Assembly: GCA_003235575.1 (NCBI GenBank)
Contig: QJVW01000111.1
Coordinates: 1-51,519 of the forward strand
Reading direction: 5' to 3'
Origin: Candidatus Eiseniibacteriota bacterium
Lineage (GTDB): Bacteria > Eisenbacteria > RBG-16-71-46 > SZUA-252
DNA: 51,519 nucleotides
Shown here: positions 7,788-15,441 of the stretch, piece by piece
How the letters are laid out: every line of letters starts with the position of its first letter
Position numbering within the stretch: the first letter of the stretch is position 1
Position numbers and translations under genes: made by a program
Notes under the pieces: generated by a model
Database searches by the model: none
Seen by the model: only the letters and a program-made list of their open reading frames with translations
Told to the model about the DNA's origin: nothing

Positions 7788-9658
7788 GATGCGGCCTCCT
7801 CGGACCCGTCCTCGTCCGCGACGGCGGCCGGCTCCGCGGGATGGGCCGCCTGACGCACGGCTTCGAGCGCGCGCTCGACGGCCTTCCGAACCGACTCCCG
7901 CTTGCTCTTCACCTCGCGATCGAGCACGGCCAATGCCTGCGGCGAGCCGAGCCACGCGAGAGCCAGCGCCGCATGGTAGCGCTCGTCGTCGTCGCCGCCC
8001 CCGAAGAAGCCGCCGCGCGTGAGCAGCGGCTCCAGCTTCGACGTCAACGTGTCGGACCCGGCGCGACCCAGCGCTTCGTAGAACGCCTCCCGCTCCTTCA
8101 GATCGCGCCGCGAGAATTCGGCGGAACGAATGGCGCCGAGCAGGCTCTGGGCCGCTCGCTCGTCCCGCTTCTCCGCCAGGGTCATCGCCGCCTGCACGCG
8201 GACCGTGCTGTCCGAGTCGCGAAACGCCGAAACGAGATACGCGCGCGCCGTCGGGCTCTCAATGTTCCCCAAAGCCCTGACCGCTTCCTTGCGGACACGA
8301 ACGTCCTCATGGTGCAGGGCCCGATCGAGCGCGCGCTCCACACCTTGGTGCGCGATGCGTCCCAATACGAAAACCACGTTACGAATCACGTACCACCGGG
8401 GGTCGCTCAGTCGCTGGAGCAGCGGCTCCACGTCGTTCTTGCAGGTCTTCGCCAGCGCTTCGCAGAGCGCCCGCCGGTGACGCACGTGGTTCACCTGCCC
8501 CAGCAGGTCGCAGATCGCCGGCGTGCTTCCGGATCCCAGTTGCACCAGGAAGTCGGTCAGGACGGCGGGATCGAGCTGGGGATGCGCATTCAGGGTCGGG
8601 GCCAACTGACCGAGGAACGAGGGCCGTCCCAGCTCGCGGGTCACGTGGTCCGCGATGCCCTCGAATTCGGCCTGCTCGCCGGCCTTCTGCGCCGCGATGC
8701 CCCGCAGCCGGACCAGGAGCTCGTGCGCCCGCTGGATCTCGCCCTCCTCGATCGCGTACTCGATGAAGCGCTGGAAGGCGATGGCGGAGTCCATGAACCC
8801 GCCCGGCTCCTTTTCGTGGGCGAGAATCGCGGCGACGATCTCGAGGACCTCCTTGTGCAGCGGCCGGACTTCCTCGAGTCGCACCGCGTGCTCGAGTTCG
8901 TCCCGCTCCGCGTCGGAGATCTGGAACGTCGCGCCCTCCGGCCGCTCCCACGTCCGCGATCGCTGGATGTGCGCCGACCAGTCGTCGGAGCGCTCCGCCG
9001 CCATGCGCTCCCCCTCCTCGCCGTCGACCTCCTCGGACGACTCCGGCGGGCTCGGCGCATCCTCGGTCGACACGGGCCAGGGAATCGTCTCCCCCTCGTG
9101 CTCCTCCGCGCCGATCTCTTCGCCTTGGTCGACGCCGCCCTCGCTCAGATCCTCCAGCGGGATGTAGACATACTCGATGTGCCGGAAGTCGCGCTCCCAG
9201 AGCATCGTCACGACATCGTCCAGCCCGTTCGGGCCGTCGATCGCGCGGCGCAGCACTTCGAGGAACGAGCGCAATTCGTCGGGCTCCAGTCCCTCCTTGA
9301 TCGTGATGCCGCGAATGCCGTCGGCATGAAACCGAAACGCGAGGGACTCGTTGCGGTCGGCGTTGTGGTAGACGGAATAGTTCTCGAAGAGGAAGTCGAA
9401 CTGCTGCACGACCAGGGGGATGTCCCCGATCTCCTTCAGGCAGGACCAGGTCTGCGTTTCGAGATCGAGCTGGAATTTCTGCAACTGCGGGTTGTTCGCC
9501 TGGTAGAGGCGGGAGGCCTTCACCGTCTTGATGAGCGTCTGGATCCAATCGGCCACGCGCTTGACGTCCAGCGCCAAGACCTGGTCGCGGATCTTCTCGG
9601 CCCTCTGTTCCGTGGTGGACGGAGCGTGGGCGTTCTTGACGGTGCCGGGCGTCGCCAT
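7784..9658 (-). CDS. HEAT-repeat protein with the same N-terminal domain as the HD-GYP neighbour
   Basis: About 624 residues. The N-terminal ~170 residues (VADWIQTLIKTVKASRLYQ onward) resemble the start of the adjacent HD-GYP protein. An acidic Glu/Asp/Ser-rich linker follows (around residues 190-235), then a helical region and HEAT-type repeats: LLQRLSDPRWYVIRNVVFVL, ALHHEDVRVRKEAVRALGNI, SAFRDSDSTVRVQAAMTLA. HEAT arrays bind other proteins, so this may be a scaffold for the HD-GYP partner (inference). Two starts are possible: GTG at 9688 or ATG at 9658. Neither has a strong ribosome site; the ATG is used here. Confidence 0.75.
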   Translation of the reverse strand: MATPGTVKNAHAPSTTEQRAEKIRDQVLALDVKRVADWIQTLIKTVKASRLYQANNPQLQKFQLDLETQTWSCLKEIGDIPLVVQQFDFLFENYSVYHNADRNESLAFRFHADGIRGITIKEGLEPDELRSFLEVLRRAIDGPNGLDDVVTMLWERDFRHIEYVYIPLEDLSEGGVDQGEEIGAEEHEGETIPWPVSTEDAPSPPESSEEVDGEEGERMAAERSDDWSAHIQRSRTWERPEGATFQISDAERDELEHAVRLEEVRPLHKEVLEIVAAILAHEKEPGGFMDSAIAFQRFIEYAIEEGEIQRAHELLVRLRGIAAQKAGEQAEFEGIADHVTRELGRPSFLGQLAPTLNAHPQLDPAVLTDFLVQLGSGSTPAICDLLGQVNHVRHRRALCEALAKTCKNDVEPLLQRLSDPRWYVIRNVVFVLGRIAHQGVERALDRALHHEDVRVRKEAVRALGNIESPTARAYLVSAFRDSDSTVRVQAAMTLAEKRDERAAQSLLGAIRSAEFSRRDLKEREAFYEALGRAGSDTLTSKLEPLLTRGGFFGGGDDDERYHAALALAWLGSPQALAVLDREVKSKRESVRKAVERALEAVRQAAHPAEPAAVADEDGSEEAAS

Positions 9659-9734
9659 ACTTGCGATGCTTCGGCTGTTTTCAGCCACACCTTGAGTCTT
9701 TTCGGGGCGGCGGGGAGCGGAAGTGCTTCGAGGA

Positions 9735-11951
9735 CTAGCGCTTTACCTCGACGCGGGAGGAAATGTCTCCGGAGCCCTTGGGGATCACCCCGATCGCCTG
9801 GACATGGGCCTCTCGGATCTGCCCCAGGACGCGGCGATCGTGCGTCAGGACAATGACTTGAACCTCCGAGGCAAGCTCTTCCAGGTAGGCGAGCAGGGAC
9901 CCGCGGCGATCCTCGTCGAGGTGGGCGAGCGGATCGTCCAACAGGAGCGGGAGCGGTTCCCGGGCCGCGAGTTCGTGAGCGATCGCCGCGCGCAGCGACA
10001 GGTAGAAGGCGTCCCGGGCCCCCCGCGAGAGCGACTCGATGGGGATGGCGCCCCGGGCGCCCATGGAGAGAGTGGCGTTGAAGTCGGCGTCGAGGGCCAC
10101 GGAACCGTACCGTTCCGCCGTCAGCCGTGACAGGGTCGCGCCCGCCGATTCGCCGATCCGCCCCACGTGCTGCTCCTGGTACTCGCGAACCGCGTCGCGC
10201 AGCACGTCGAGCGCCACCAGGAGCGCGTCGCGGAGCTTGGTCTCGCGCGTCAGCTCCTCCTCTTCGAGGGCGATCGCCTCTTCCAGTGACTCGAGGTTCT
10301 CCGCGTCCGAGTCGCCGCCGGTGCGGCGCAGCACGGCGTCCAGCGCCTCCTGGGCGGCGTCGAGTCGCGTGCGCAGCGCGTTCACGTCGCGCGTCAGCCG
10401 CTCGGAGGCCTCCGCGATCTGCAGCGGGTCCTCCTTCAACGGCGCGAGAAACGGCGATTGCTGCAGCACCAACTTCTCCTGCGACCGAAGCGACGCGACG
10501 GCCTCGTCGATTTCCTTCGCCTCCGCCTCGAGCCGTTCCGGAGTCGGAAGGGAGTGGATCACGGCGGCGTTCTCGCGCCGCTCCTGCATCGCGGCGCGGT
10601 ACTGCTTGGCGTCCGCGAGCACGACCTCCAGCGTCCGCCCGGCGATGAACGGATTGACGCGGATTTCGATCTGATCGATCTCCTGGCTGATCGTTCGGAT
10701 GTTCTCGTCCGCGAGTTTCACCTGCGCCTCGGACAGGACCCGCGCGCGTTCGGTGCTCTGGCCGAAAACGCGGCTCACGACCAGGCCGATCACCGCGCCG
10801 AGGGCCATCGCGCCGGCCGCCAGCCCCCACTGCTTCGTGATGCCGTACCCCACGCCGGCGGCGATCGCCGCGAGCAGGAGCGTGATCCCGAAGGTGAAGA
10901 AGGGTGACACGGGCTTGGCATGCGACAGGCGCGCGCGCTCGTCTTCCGCCGACTTCTGGTGCCGCGCCCGCTGCGTCCGGAGCATGGCGAGCCGAATCAG
11001 GTCGGGCTCGACCTCCTCGGGCGCGTTGGCCAGGTAGCCGAGCGACTGTCCGATGCGCCGGTCGATATCCTCCACCGCGTTCCGGGCGCGACGGGCGCTC
11101 ACGAGTTCGGCGCCGACGGCCGGCCCCCGCTTCAAGAACTTGCGCTGCTCCTCGCGCAGGGAGATCCACGCCTTCAGATCCGCCAGCAACTGCTCCTTGC
11201 CGGCGAGGTCGGCGCGCAATTCCAGGATTCGGCCGTCCAGCTCGTCGCGCTCCTTCTGCCGCGACACGCCCTCGCCCAACATCACCTCGGCGCGCGAGCG
11301 GCGGTCGCGCAACTCCTCGATGCGGGCGATCCGGCTCTCGATGGACCGATTCACGCGCTTCCGCGCGCGCGGGTCGAACGGGTGCTCCTTGGTCAGGAGA
11401 TCGAGCCGCGCCAGGAGCGCATCCTGGATCTGCTGGTAATCCGCTTCGACCGCGCCCGAGACGAGATGGCGCAACTCCGGCGAGATCTCCGTCTCCAGCG
11501 CGTTTTCGTGAACGAACACCGACTCGCGAAAGAGGCGCGGGTCGGTGAAGCCGAACCAGCCGCGGAGCAGCTCCTCATACCGCTCCCGTTCCGCGCTGCG
11601 GCCGCGCGGATTCACGCTGCCGCGGAAGATGGTCTCGTCCGACTCGTCGCCGTCGGCGCCCCGTCGGGTCACCTCGACGTCATGGGTGTCGAAGCGGCGA
11701 TGAATCCGGTAGCGGTCGTTGGCGGCGAGAAACGTGATCGACGCCGCGTGGGGGGCGCCGTTCCAGGGACGGGAAAGCGTCTCCGCCTCGTGGGAGGCGA
11801 AGCCGAAGATCGTGGCGACGACGGCCTGCGCGAAGGAGGACTTGCCCGACTCGTTCGGACCGATGAGCAGGTTGAGCCGTTTCGGCTCCAGGACCGCCTC
11901 GTAGCCGCTGAGGGGGCCGAAGCCCTCGATGACGACGCGTTCAAGACGCAT
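9735..11951 (-). CDS. SbcC/YhaN-like AAA ATPase with central membrane hairpin
   Basis: 738 residues of the RecF/SbcC/Rad50-type ABC ATPase class. The N-terminal Walker A is GPNESGKSS. A signature-like region (SLSRGARDAFYLSLR) and Walker B (LPLLLDDPLAHLDEDR) lie near the C-terminus. Long Arg/Glu-rich coiled coils lie between. Around residues 345-395 two hydrophobic segments (FFTFGITLLLAAIAAGVGYG and a second) break the coiled coil, as in YhaN-type proteins. The start overlaps the SbcD-like phosphoesterase gene by 11 bases, so the pair probably forms an SbcCD-like DNA-end-processing or repair complex, perhaps at the membrane. Exact substrate unknown. Confidence 0.82.
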   Translation of the reverse strand: MRLERVVIEGFGPLSGYEAVLEPKRLNLLIGPNESGKSSFAQAVVATIFGFASHEAETLSRPWNGAPHAASITFLAANDRYRIHRRFDTHDVEVTRRGADGDESDETIFRGSVNPRGRSAERERYEELLRGWFGFTDPRLFRESVFVHENALETEISPELRHLVSGAVEADYQQIQDALLARLDLLTKEHPFDPRARKRVNRSIESRIARIEELRDRRSRAEVMLGEGVSRQKERDELDGRILELRADLAGKEQLLADLKAWISLREEQRKFLKRGPAVGAELVSARRARNAVEDIDRRIGQSLGYLANAPEEVEPDLIRLAMLRTQRARHQKSAEDERARLSHAKPVSPFFTFGITLLLAAIAAGVGYGITKQWGLAAGAMALGAVIGLVVSRVFGQSTERARVLSEAQVKLADENIRTISQEIDQIEIRVNPFIAGRTLEVVLADAKQYRAAMQERRENAAVIHSLPTPERLEAEAKEIDEAVASLRSQEKLVLQQSPFLAPLKEDPLQIAEASERLTRDVNALRTRLDAAQEALDAVLRRTGGDSDAENLESLEEAIALEEEELTRETKLRDALLVALDVLRDAVREYQEQHVGRIGESAGATLSRLTAERYGSVALDADFNATLSMGARGAIPIESLSRGARDAFYLSLRAAIAHELAAREPLPLLLDDPLAHLDEDRRGSLLAYLEELASEVQVIVLTHDRRVLGQIREAHVQAIGVIPKGSGDISSRVEVKR

Positions 11952-13086
11952 GGCGGGGGTTCTGGAATTCGGCCAGGCCGATCCGAAGGGCCAGCGATGC
12001 GGCGTCGCGGTCCGGACCGTCCGCCGCGCTCTCGATCCGCTCGATCATCGTGCGCACGAAGACGCCGCGCACCGTGGCCTCCTCGCGGTACTGCTCCAAG
12101 AGCCGCGCGTTCAGCACGAACGTGCGGTCGTCGAGTTCCAGGTGGAAGAAGCGGGAACGAAGCCGCTCTTCCAGGCGCGCGGCGTCGAACACGAAGCCGC
12201 ACGGCCCTTCGAGGCGAAGGCGGACCAGATCCCGTTCGCCCGCGAAGGCCTGGATGCGGCGCGTGAGCGCGGCCTCGTCCTCGAAGTCGCCGGTGTTGAA
12301 GTCGAGGGTCGCCTGCGTGAGCGTGCGCGCGTTCCAGGGCGTGCGTTCGATCGAAATCGCCTCGCGGCCGAGCATGGCCGTGACCAGATAGCGGGGACCG
12401 TCCTCGCCGAATTTCTTTCCTTCCAACGTACCCGGGTAGACCGCTACGGCGCCGCCTTCGCGGACCTCGGAGAAGTTGTGGTAGTGGCCCAGCGCGAGGT
12501 ATTGAAGCCCCGAAGCCGCGATCTCGGTGCGGTTCAGGGGCAGGTCGTTGCTGCGCCGTTTCCAGGTCGGACTGTCCTCCAGCGCGGCGTGCAGCACGCC
12601 CACGTGGTAGTCGGCCAGGCCGGACGGCCTGAATTCGCCCAGCGGCCTCTCGCAGACCGCGGCGTCGTAGGCGATCCCGTACGTCTGCGCCGTCTCGCCG
12701 CGGGCCGTGATGCGGGGTCCGGGTTCGAGGGTCGGGGAGAGGAACAGGTGGACATTGTCCGGGAGGCGAAGCCGCCGGTAGACGGAGCGCCGGTAGGAGG
12801 GCGCGTCGTGGGTCCCGGGCGCGATCAGCACCGGGAGGCCGGCGTGCTCGAGCTTGTCGAGCGCCGTTTCGACCTGTGCCACGACGGCTTCGTCCGGATC
12901 GTGCGTGTCGAAGAGGTCGCCCGCGATGAGGACGGCGTCGACCGGCTTCTCCCCGCCGGTCGCGTAGTCCACGGCGCGGAGGAACGCGTTCAGGAAGTCG
13001 CGCGCCCGCTCCTCGGCGCGATCGCCCAGGGAGGGAAAGGACGCCCCCAGGTGCAGATCCGCGAGATGTAGAAGACGGATGCTCAT
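11941..13086 (-). CDS. SbcD/YhaO-like metallophosphoesterase (DNA repair exonuclease family)
   Basis: 381 residues. Two-metal phosphoesterase motifs appear in order: DLHLG, GDLFDTHDPDE, a GTHD motif (IAPGTHDAP, in place of GNHD), H of VGVLHA, and GHYHNF. The family holds Mre11/SbcD nucleases, which act with an SbcC-type ATPase; that partner is encoded immediately downstream with an 11-base overlap. The ATG overlaps the stop of the Nudix gene (ATGA), which fixes the start. The C-terminal third matches the capping region of this family. DNA repair is inferred from the pair. Confidence 0.85.
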   Translation of the reverse strand: MSIRLLHLADLHLGASFPSLGDRAEERARDFLNAFLRAVDYATGGEKPVDAVLIAGDLFDTHDPDEAVVAQVETALDKLEHAGLPVLIAPGTHDAPSYRRSVYRRLRLPDNVHLFLSPTLEPGPRITARGETAQTYGIAYDAAVCERPLGEFRPSGLADYHVGVLHAALEDSPTWKRRSNDLPLNRTEIAASGLQYLALGHYHNFSEVREGGAVAVYPGTLEGKKFGEDGPRYLVTAMLGREAISIERTPWNARTLTQATLDFNTGDFEDEAALTRRIQAFAGERDLVRLRLEGPCGFVFDAARLEERLRSRFFHLELDDRTFVLNARLLEQYREEATVRGVFVRTMIERIESAADGPDRDAASLALRIGLAEFQNPRHAS

Positions 13087-13724
13087 GCTTTCGTGCCCGC
13101 TTTCCTTCGTCCTGGTCCACCGCGGCGACGGAGTCGCCTCAGATCGGCCAGGGCCTCTCGATGCGCCCGAAACGCCATGGGCCGCGGCAGACGATCGAGC
13201 GGAAAATACGCTACTTCGCTCGCGTCGTCTCCCGCTTCCAGCCGCCCCCCGATGATCCGCGCGTGGTAGAGAATCAGAACCGCGCGCGTGCGGGGATCGT
13301 CCCGCCCCGCATACACGCCGAAGAGCCCGGTGATGCGAACGCGCAGTCCCGTTTCCTCCCGGGCCTCGCGTACCGCCGTGACCTCCGGATGCTCCCCGTA
13401 CTCCATGAATCCCGCCGGAATCCCCCAGCAGCCGAGGCGAGGCTCGTGCGCCCGCCGCGCCAGCAGGATCGAACGATCGTTCTCGATCACGACCCCACAG
13501 GCGGGGGCCGGATTCCGGTACGCGATGAACCCACACCGAGGACACCCGCGCCGCGAGGTGCCGTGCTCCATGATCGCCCGCATTCTGGCGCCACAAAGCG
13601 TACAGAAGCGCGCCTCGGGCCGAGCGGCCATCACCTTCGCCGCGCGGCGCGTCGCCGGCTTCGATCCGGCGGCTGCGCTACGGCGCGTCGTCTTCCGTCC
13701 TTGCCCTTGGCGTTTCGCCTTCAT
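13083..13724 (-). CDS. Nudix hydrolase with N-terminal zinc ribbon
   Basis: 213 residues. A basic, low-complexity tail of ~35 residues is followed by a four-cysteine zinc ribbon (CTLCG and CPRCG) and a Nudix domain. The Nudix box is complete: G-x5-E-x7-REAREETGL within FMEYGEHPEVTAVREAREET. The zinc ribbon plus Nudix layout recalls NudC-type NADH pyrophosphatases and ADP-ribose or ADP-sugar enzymes; the substrate is not settled. The ATG at 13724 is preferred because ACGGAG lies before it; another ATG at 13745 has no ribosome site. First gene of the five-gene minus-strand run. Confidence 0.85.
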   Translation of the reverse strand: MKAKRQGQGRKTTRRSAAAGSKPATRRAAKVMAARPEARFCTLCGARMRAIMEHGTSRRGCPRCGFIAYRNPAPACGVVIENDRSILLARRAHEPRLGCWGIPAGFMEYGEHPEVTAVREAREETGLRVRITGLFGVYAGRDDPRTRAVLILYHARIIGGRLEAGDDASEVAYFPLDRLPRPMAFRAHREALADLRRLRRRGGPGRRKAGTKA

Positions 13725-13810
13725 AGGCTCCGTCCCATGATCCATCCCTGATCCGGGCCGGGGTAGTCTCCCGTCCTATCTGCCATCGGCTCCAACGGTT
13801 GGTTCCTCCA

Positions 13811-14770
13811 GTGAAAAGATCGCGGAAACGCCCGACGTCCAAGCCGCGCGCCGCGCGCCCGAAGCCCTCGCCGGCGCCCTATCCGCCGGTGCCGCCGGTC
13901 GGTCCCCTGATCGGGGCCCACATGAGTGTCGCCGGCGGAGCGGTCACCGGCATCCATCGCGCCCTCGCGGTCCGGGCCAGGGCGCTGCAGATCTTCACGA
14001 AGAATTCGAATCAGTGGAAGGGAAAGCCCATTTCGGAGGCCGAAGCGGCCGCCTTCCGCGCGGCCTGGGCCGAGAGCGGGCTGGCCCCCGTCGTCGCCCA
14101 CGATTCATACCTCATCAACCTCGCCTCCCCCAACCCGGAGTTGCGGCGCCGGTCGATCGAAGCCCTGGCGGACGAGCTGTCACGCTGCGAACTCCTGGGC
14201 GTTCCCTTCCTCGTAGCCCACCCCGGAGCGCATAGGGGGTCGGGGGTCCTGGAGGGGTGCGATCGCGTCGCGGCCTCCATCGACGAGGCGCGCGCCATCT
14301 CCCCGGCCCCCGGGGTCGTTCTGCTCCTCGAGACCGTCGCGGGACAGGGCACGACGTTGGGGCGCCGGTTCGAGGAGCTGGCGCGCATGCGGAGCGGCGT
14401 GGCGCGGCGCGACCTGACCCAGTTCTGCCTCGACACGTGCCACGTCCACGCGGCCGGGTACGACATCGTGACCCGGGAGGGCTACGAGGAGACGATGCGC
14501 GAGTTCGACGCGATCCTGGGTTTGGAGACGCTGCGCGCCATCCACGTGAACGACTCGAAGAACCAACGCGGGAGCCACGTCGATCGGCACGAGCACATCG
14601 GGAAGGGAACCATCGGGGCGGCGACGTTTGGATGGATCATGCGCGACGCCCGGCTCGCCTCCGTTCCCAAGCTGCTGGAAACGCCGAAGGGCGCGGACGG
14701 CGTCGTCATGGACCGGCGGAATCTGGCTCTGCTGCGGCGTCTGGCGGATGCGCCGGAGGACGGGGGCTAG
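13811..14770 (+). CDS. nfo: Endonuclease IV (AP endonuclease)
   Basis: 319 residues. A TIM-barrel AP endonuclease that cuts 5' of abasic sites in base-excision repair with a three-zinc centre. Metal-ligand motifs are visible: IGAHMSVAGG, VAHPGAHRG, LLLETVAGQG, FCLDTCHVHAAGYD, HVNDSKNQRGSHVDRHEHIG and LLETPKG. The first ~35 residues are Lys/Arg/Pro-rich and absent from typical family members. Start choice is weak: GTG at 13811 is used; a TTG at 13799 is also in frame and neither has a clear ribosome site. It diverges from the Nudix-SbcCD-like operon across 86 bases, so repair genes face each other here. Confidence 0.93.
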   Translation: MKRSRKRPTSKPRAARPKPSPAPYPPVPPVGPLIGAHMSVAGGAVTGIHRALAVRARALQIFTKNSNQWKGKPISEAEAAAFRAAWAESGLAPVVAHDSYLINLASPNPELRRRSIEALADELSRCELLGVPFLVAHPGAHRGSGVLEGCDRVAASIDEARAISPAPGVVLLLETVAGQGTTLGRRFEELARMRSGVARRDLTQFCLDTCHVHAAGYDIVTREGYEETMREFDAILGLETLRAIHVNDSKNQRGSHVDRHEHIGKGTIGAATFGWIMRDARLASVPKLLETPKGADGVVMDRRNLALLRRLADAPEDGG

Positions 14771-15027
14771 AAGCCCTTGTCCTCCTCCTCTTCCTCCTCG
14801 TCCGCCTCCCCTTCCGCCTCCTCGAGGCCCCGCTCCTCCTCGTACTCCAAGAGGAAGTACTCCCGAAACGGGTCGACCAGGTCGTTGAACGCCTTGTGCG
14901 GACTCGCCACGCCGTACTCGCGCAGCTTTTCGCAGATCTCTCCGATCAACGTGTCCATCCGCGCGGAGAGGTTGGTCTCGGCGATCAGCCGCTCGACGAT
15001 GTCTTTGTCCTGGTCGTTCGGGCTCAT
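14767..15027 (-). CDS. Small acidic protein of unknown function
   Basis: 86 residues, start MSPNDQDKDIVERLIAETNL. The first ~55 residues look helical (DTLIGEICEKLREYGVASPH); the last ~25 are almost all Glu/Asp/Ala and end DKGF. Not recognised as a known family. It is convincing as a gene: AAAGGAG sits 7 bases before the ATG and a strong extended -10 promoter lies at 15088-15096. Its stop overlaps the nfo stop by four bases in convergent orientation. An acidic tail of this kind occurs in DNA-mimic or chaperone-like proteins, but there is no direct evidence for either. Confidence 0.7.
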   Translation of the reverse strand: MSPNDQDKDIVERLIAETNLSARMDTLIGEICEKLREYGVASPHKAFNDLVDPFREYFLLEYEEERGLEEAEGEADEEEEEEDKGF

Positions 15028-15087
15028 GGAGTCGCTCCTTTGAGGTAGATGCGCTGAGCCGAGAATACAGGCCCGGGAGCCGCCTCA

Positions 15088-15096
15088 ATTATACCA
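15088..15096 (-). promoter_or_regulatory. Extended -10 promoter for the small acidic protein
   Basis: Minus-strand sequence TGGTATAAT: a perfect TATAAT with the TGn extension. No clear -35. The predicted start is near 15081, giving a leader of about 54 bases to the ATG at 15027. Confidence 0.6.
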
Positions 15097-15115
15097 AGAA
15101 CCCGGAACAAGTGCG

Positions 15116-15145
15116 CCGGGTCCGCGGGACGCCCGCGGAACCCGG
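15116..15145. repeat. Strong inverted repeat upstream of the acidic-protein promoter
   Basis: CCGGGT then CCGCGGG, loop ACG, CCCGCGG, one unpaired A, then ACCCGG: a 13-bp stem with one bulge and a 3-base loop. It lies 20 bases upstream of the extended -10 at 15088-15096, with no gene ending into it and no T tract. It could be an operator or a structured RNA end. No known motif recognised. Confidence 0.6.
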
Positions 15146-15441
15146 CGAGATACGGCGGCAACCGGCCGTAGGGGGACGGCGCGATGCCTTCCGCATCGAT
15201 GCAGTCAGAGCCCGCCGTGGGGCGGGGATGATCCCGAGACCATGCAATCCCCATGCCTGGGGCCCGCCGCTGGCGTGCGCCCTCAAGTGTCAGCCGTCCA
15301 TTCGATTGCGGGTGGCCTTGACGGGCCGCTCCTGGGCGGGACGGCGGGCCTGCCCTGACAGACTGTCGCGGATTCGCCAAATCCGTCAGGCACACGCCGG
15401 TTGCTTGACATCCGGACAACGCGAAGGGACGATGCCCGCCC
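15146..15441. other. Intergenic stretch before murJ
   Basis: About 300 bases without a convincing gene. The only structure seen is the nested dyad at 15354-15390 and a TTGACA at 15405-15410 that could be the -35 of the murJ promoter; no matching -10 is evident. The stretch is GC-rich and no tRNA or riboswitch pattern was recognised. Confidence 0.5.
15354..15390. repeat. Nested dyad symmetries upstream of murJ
   Basis: Two small palindromes sit side by side, GACAG-A-CTGTC (15357-15367) and CGGATT-N5-AATCCG (15369-15385). An outer pair CCTGAC/GTCAGG (15354-15359 and 15385-15390) could enclose both in an alternative fold. It ends 15 bases before a TTGACA hexamer. Operator or regulatory leader is possible; no consensus recognised. 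Confidence 0.4.
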
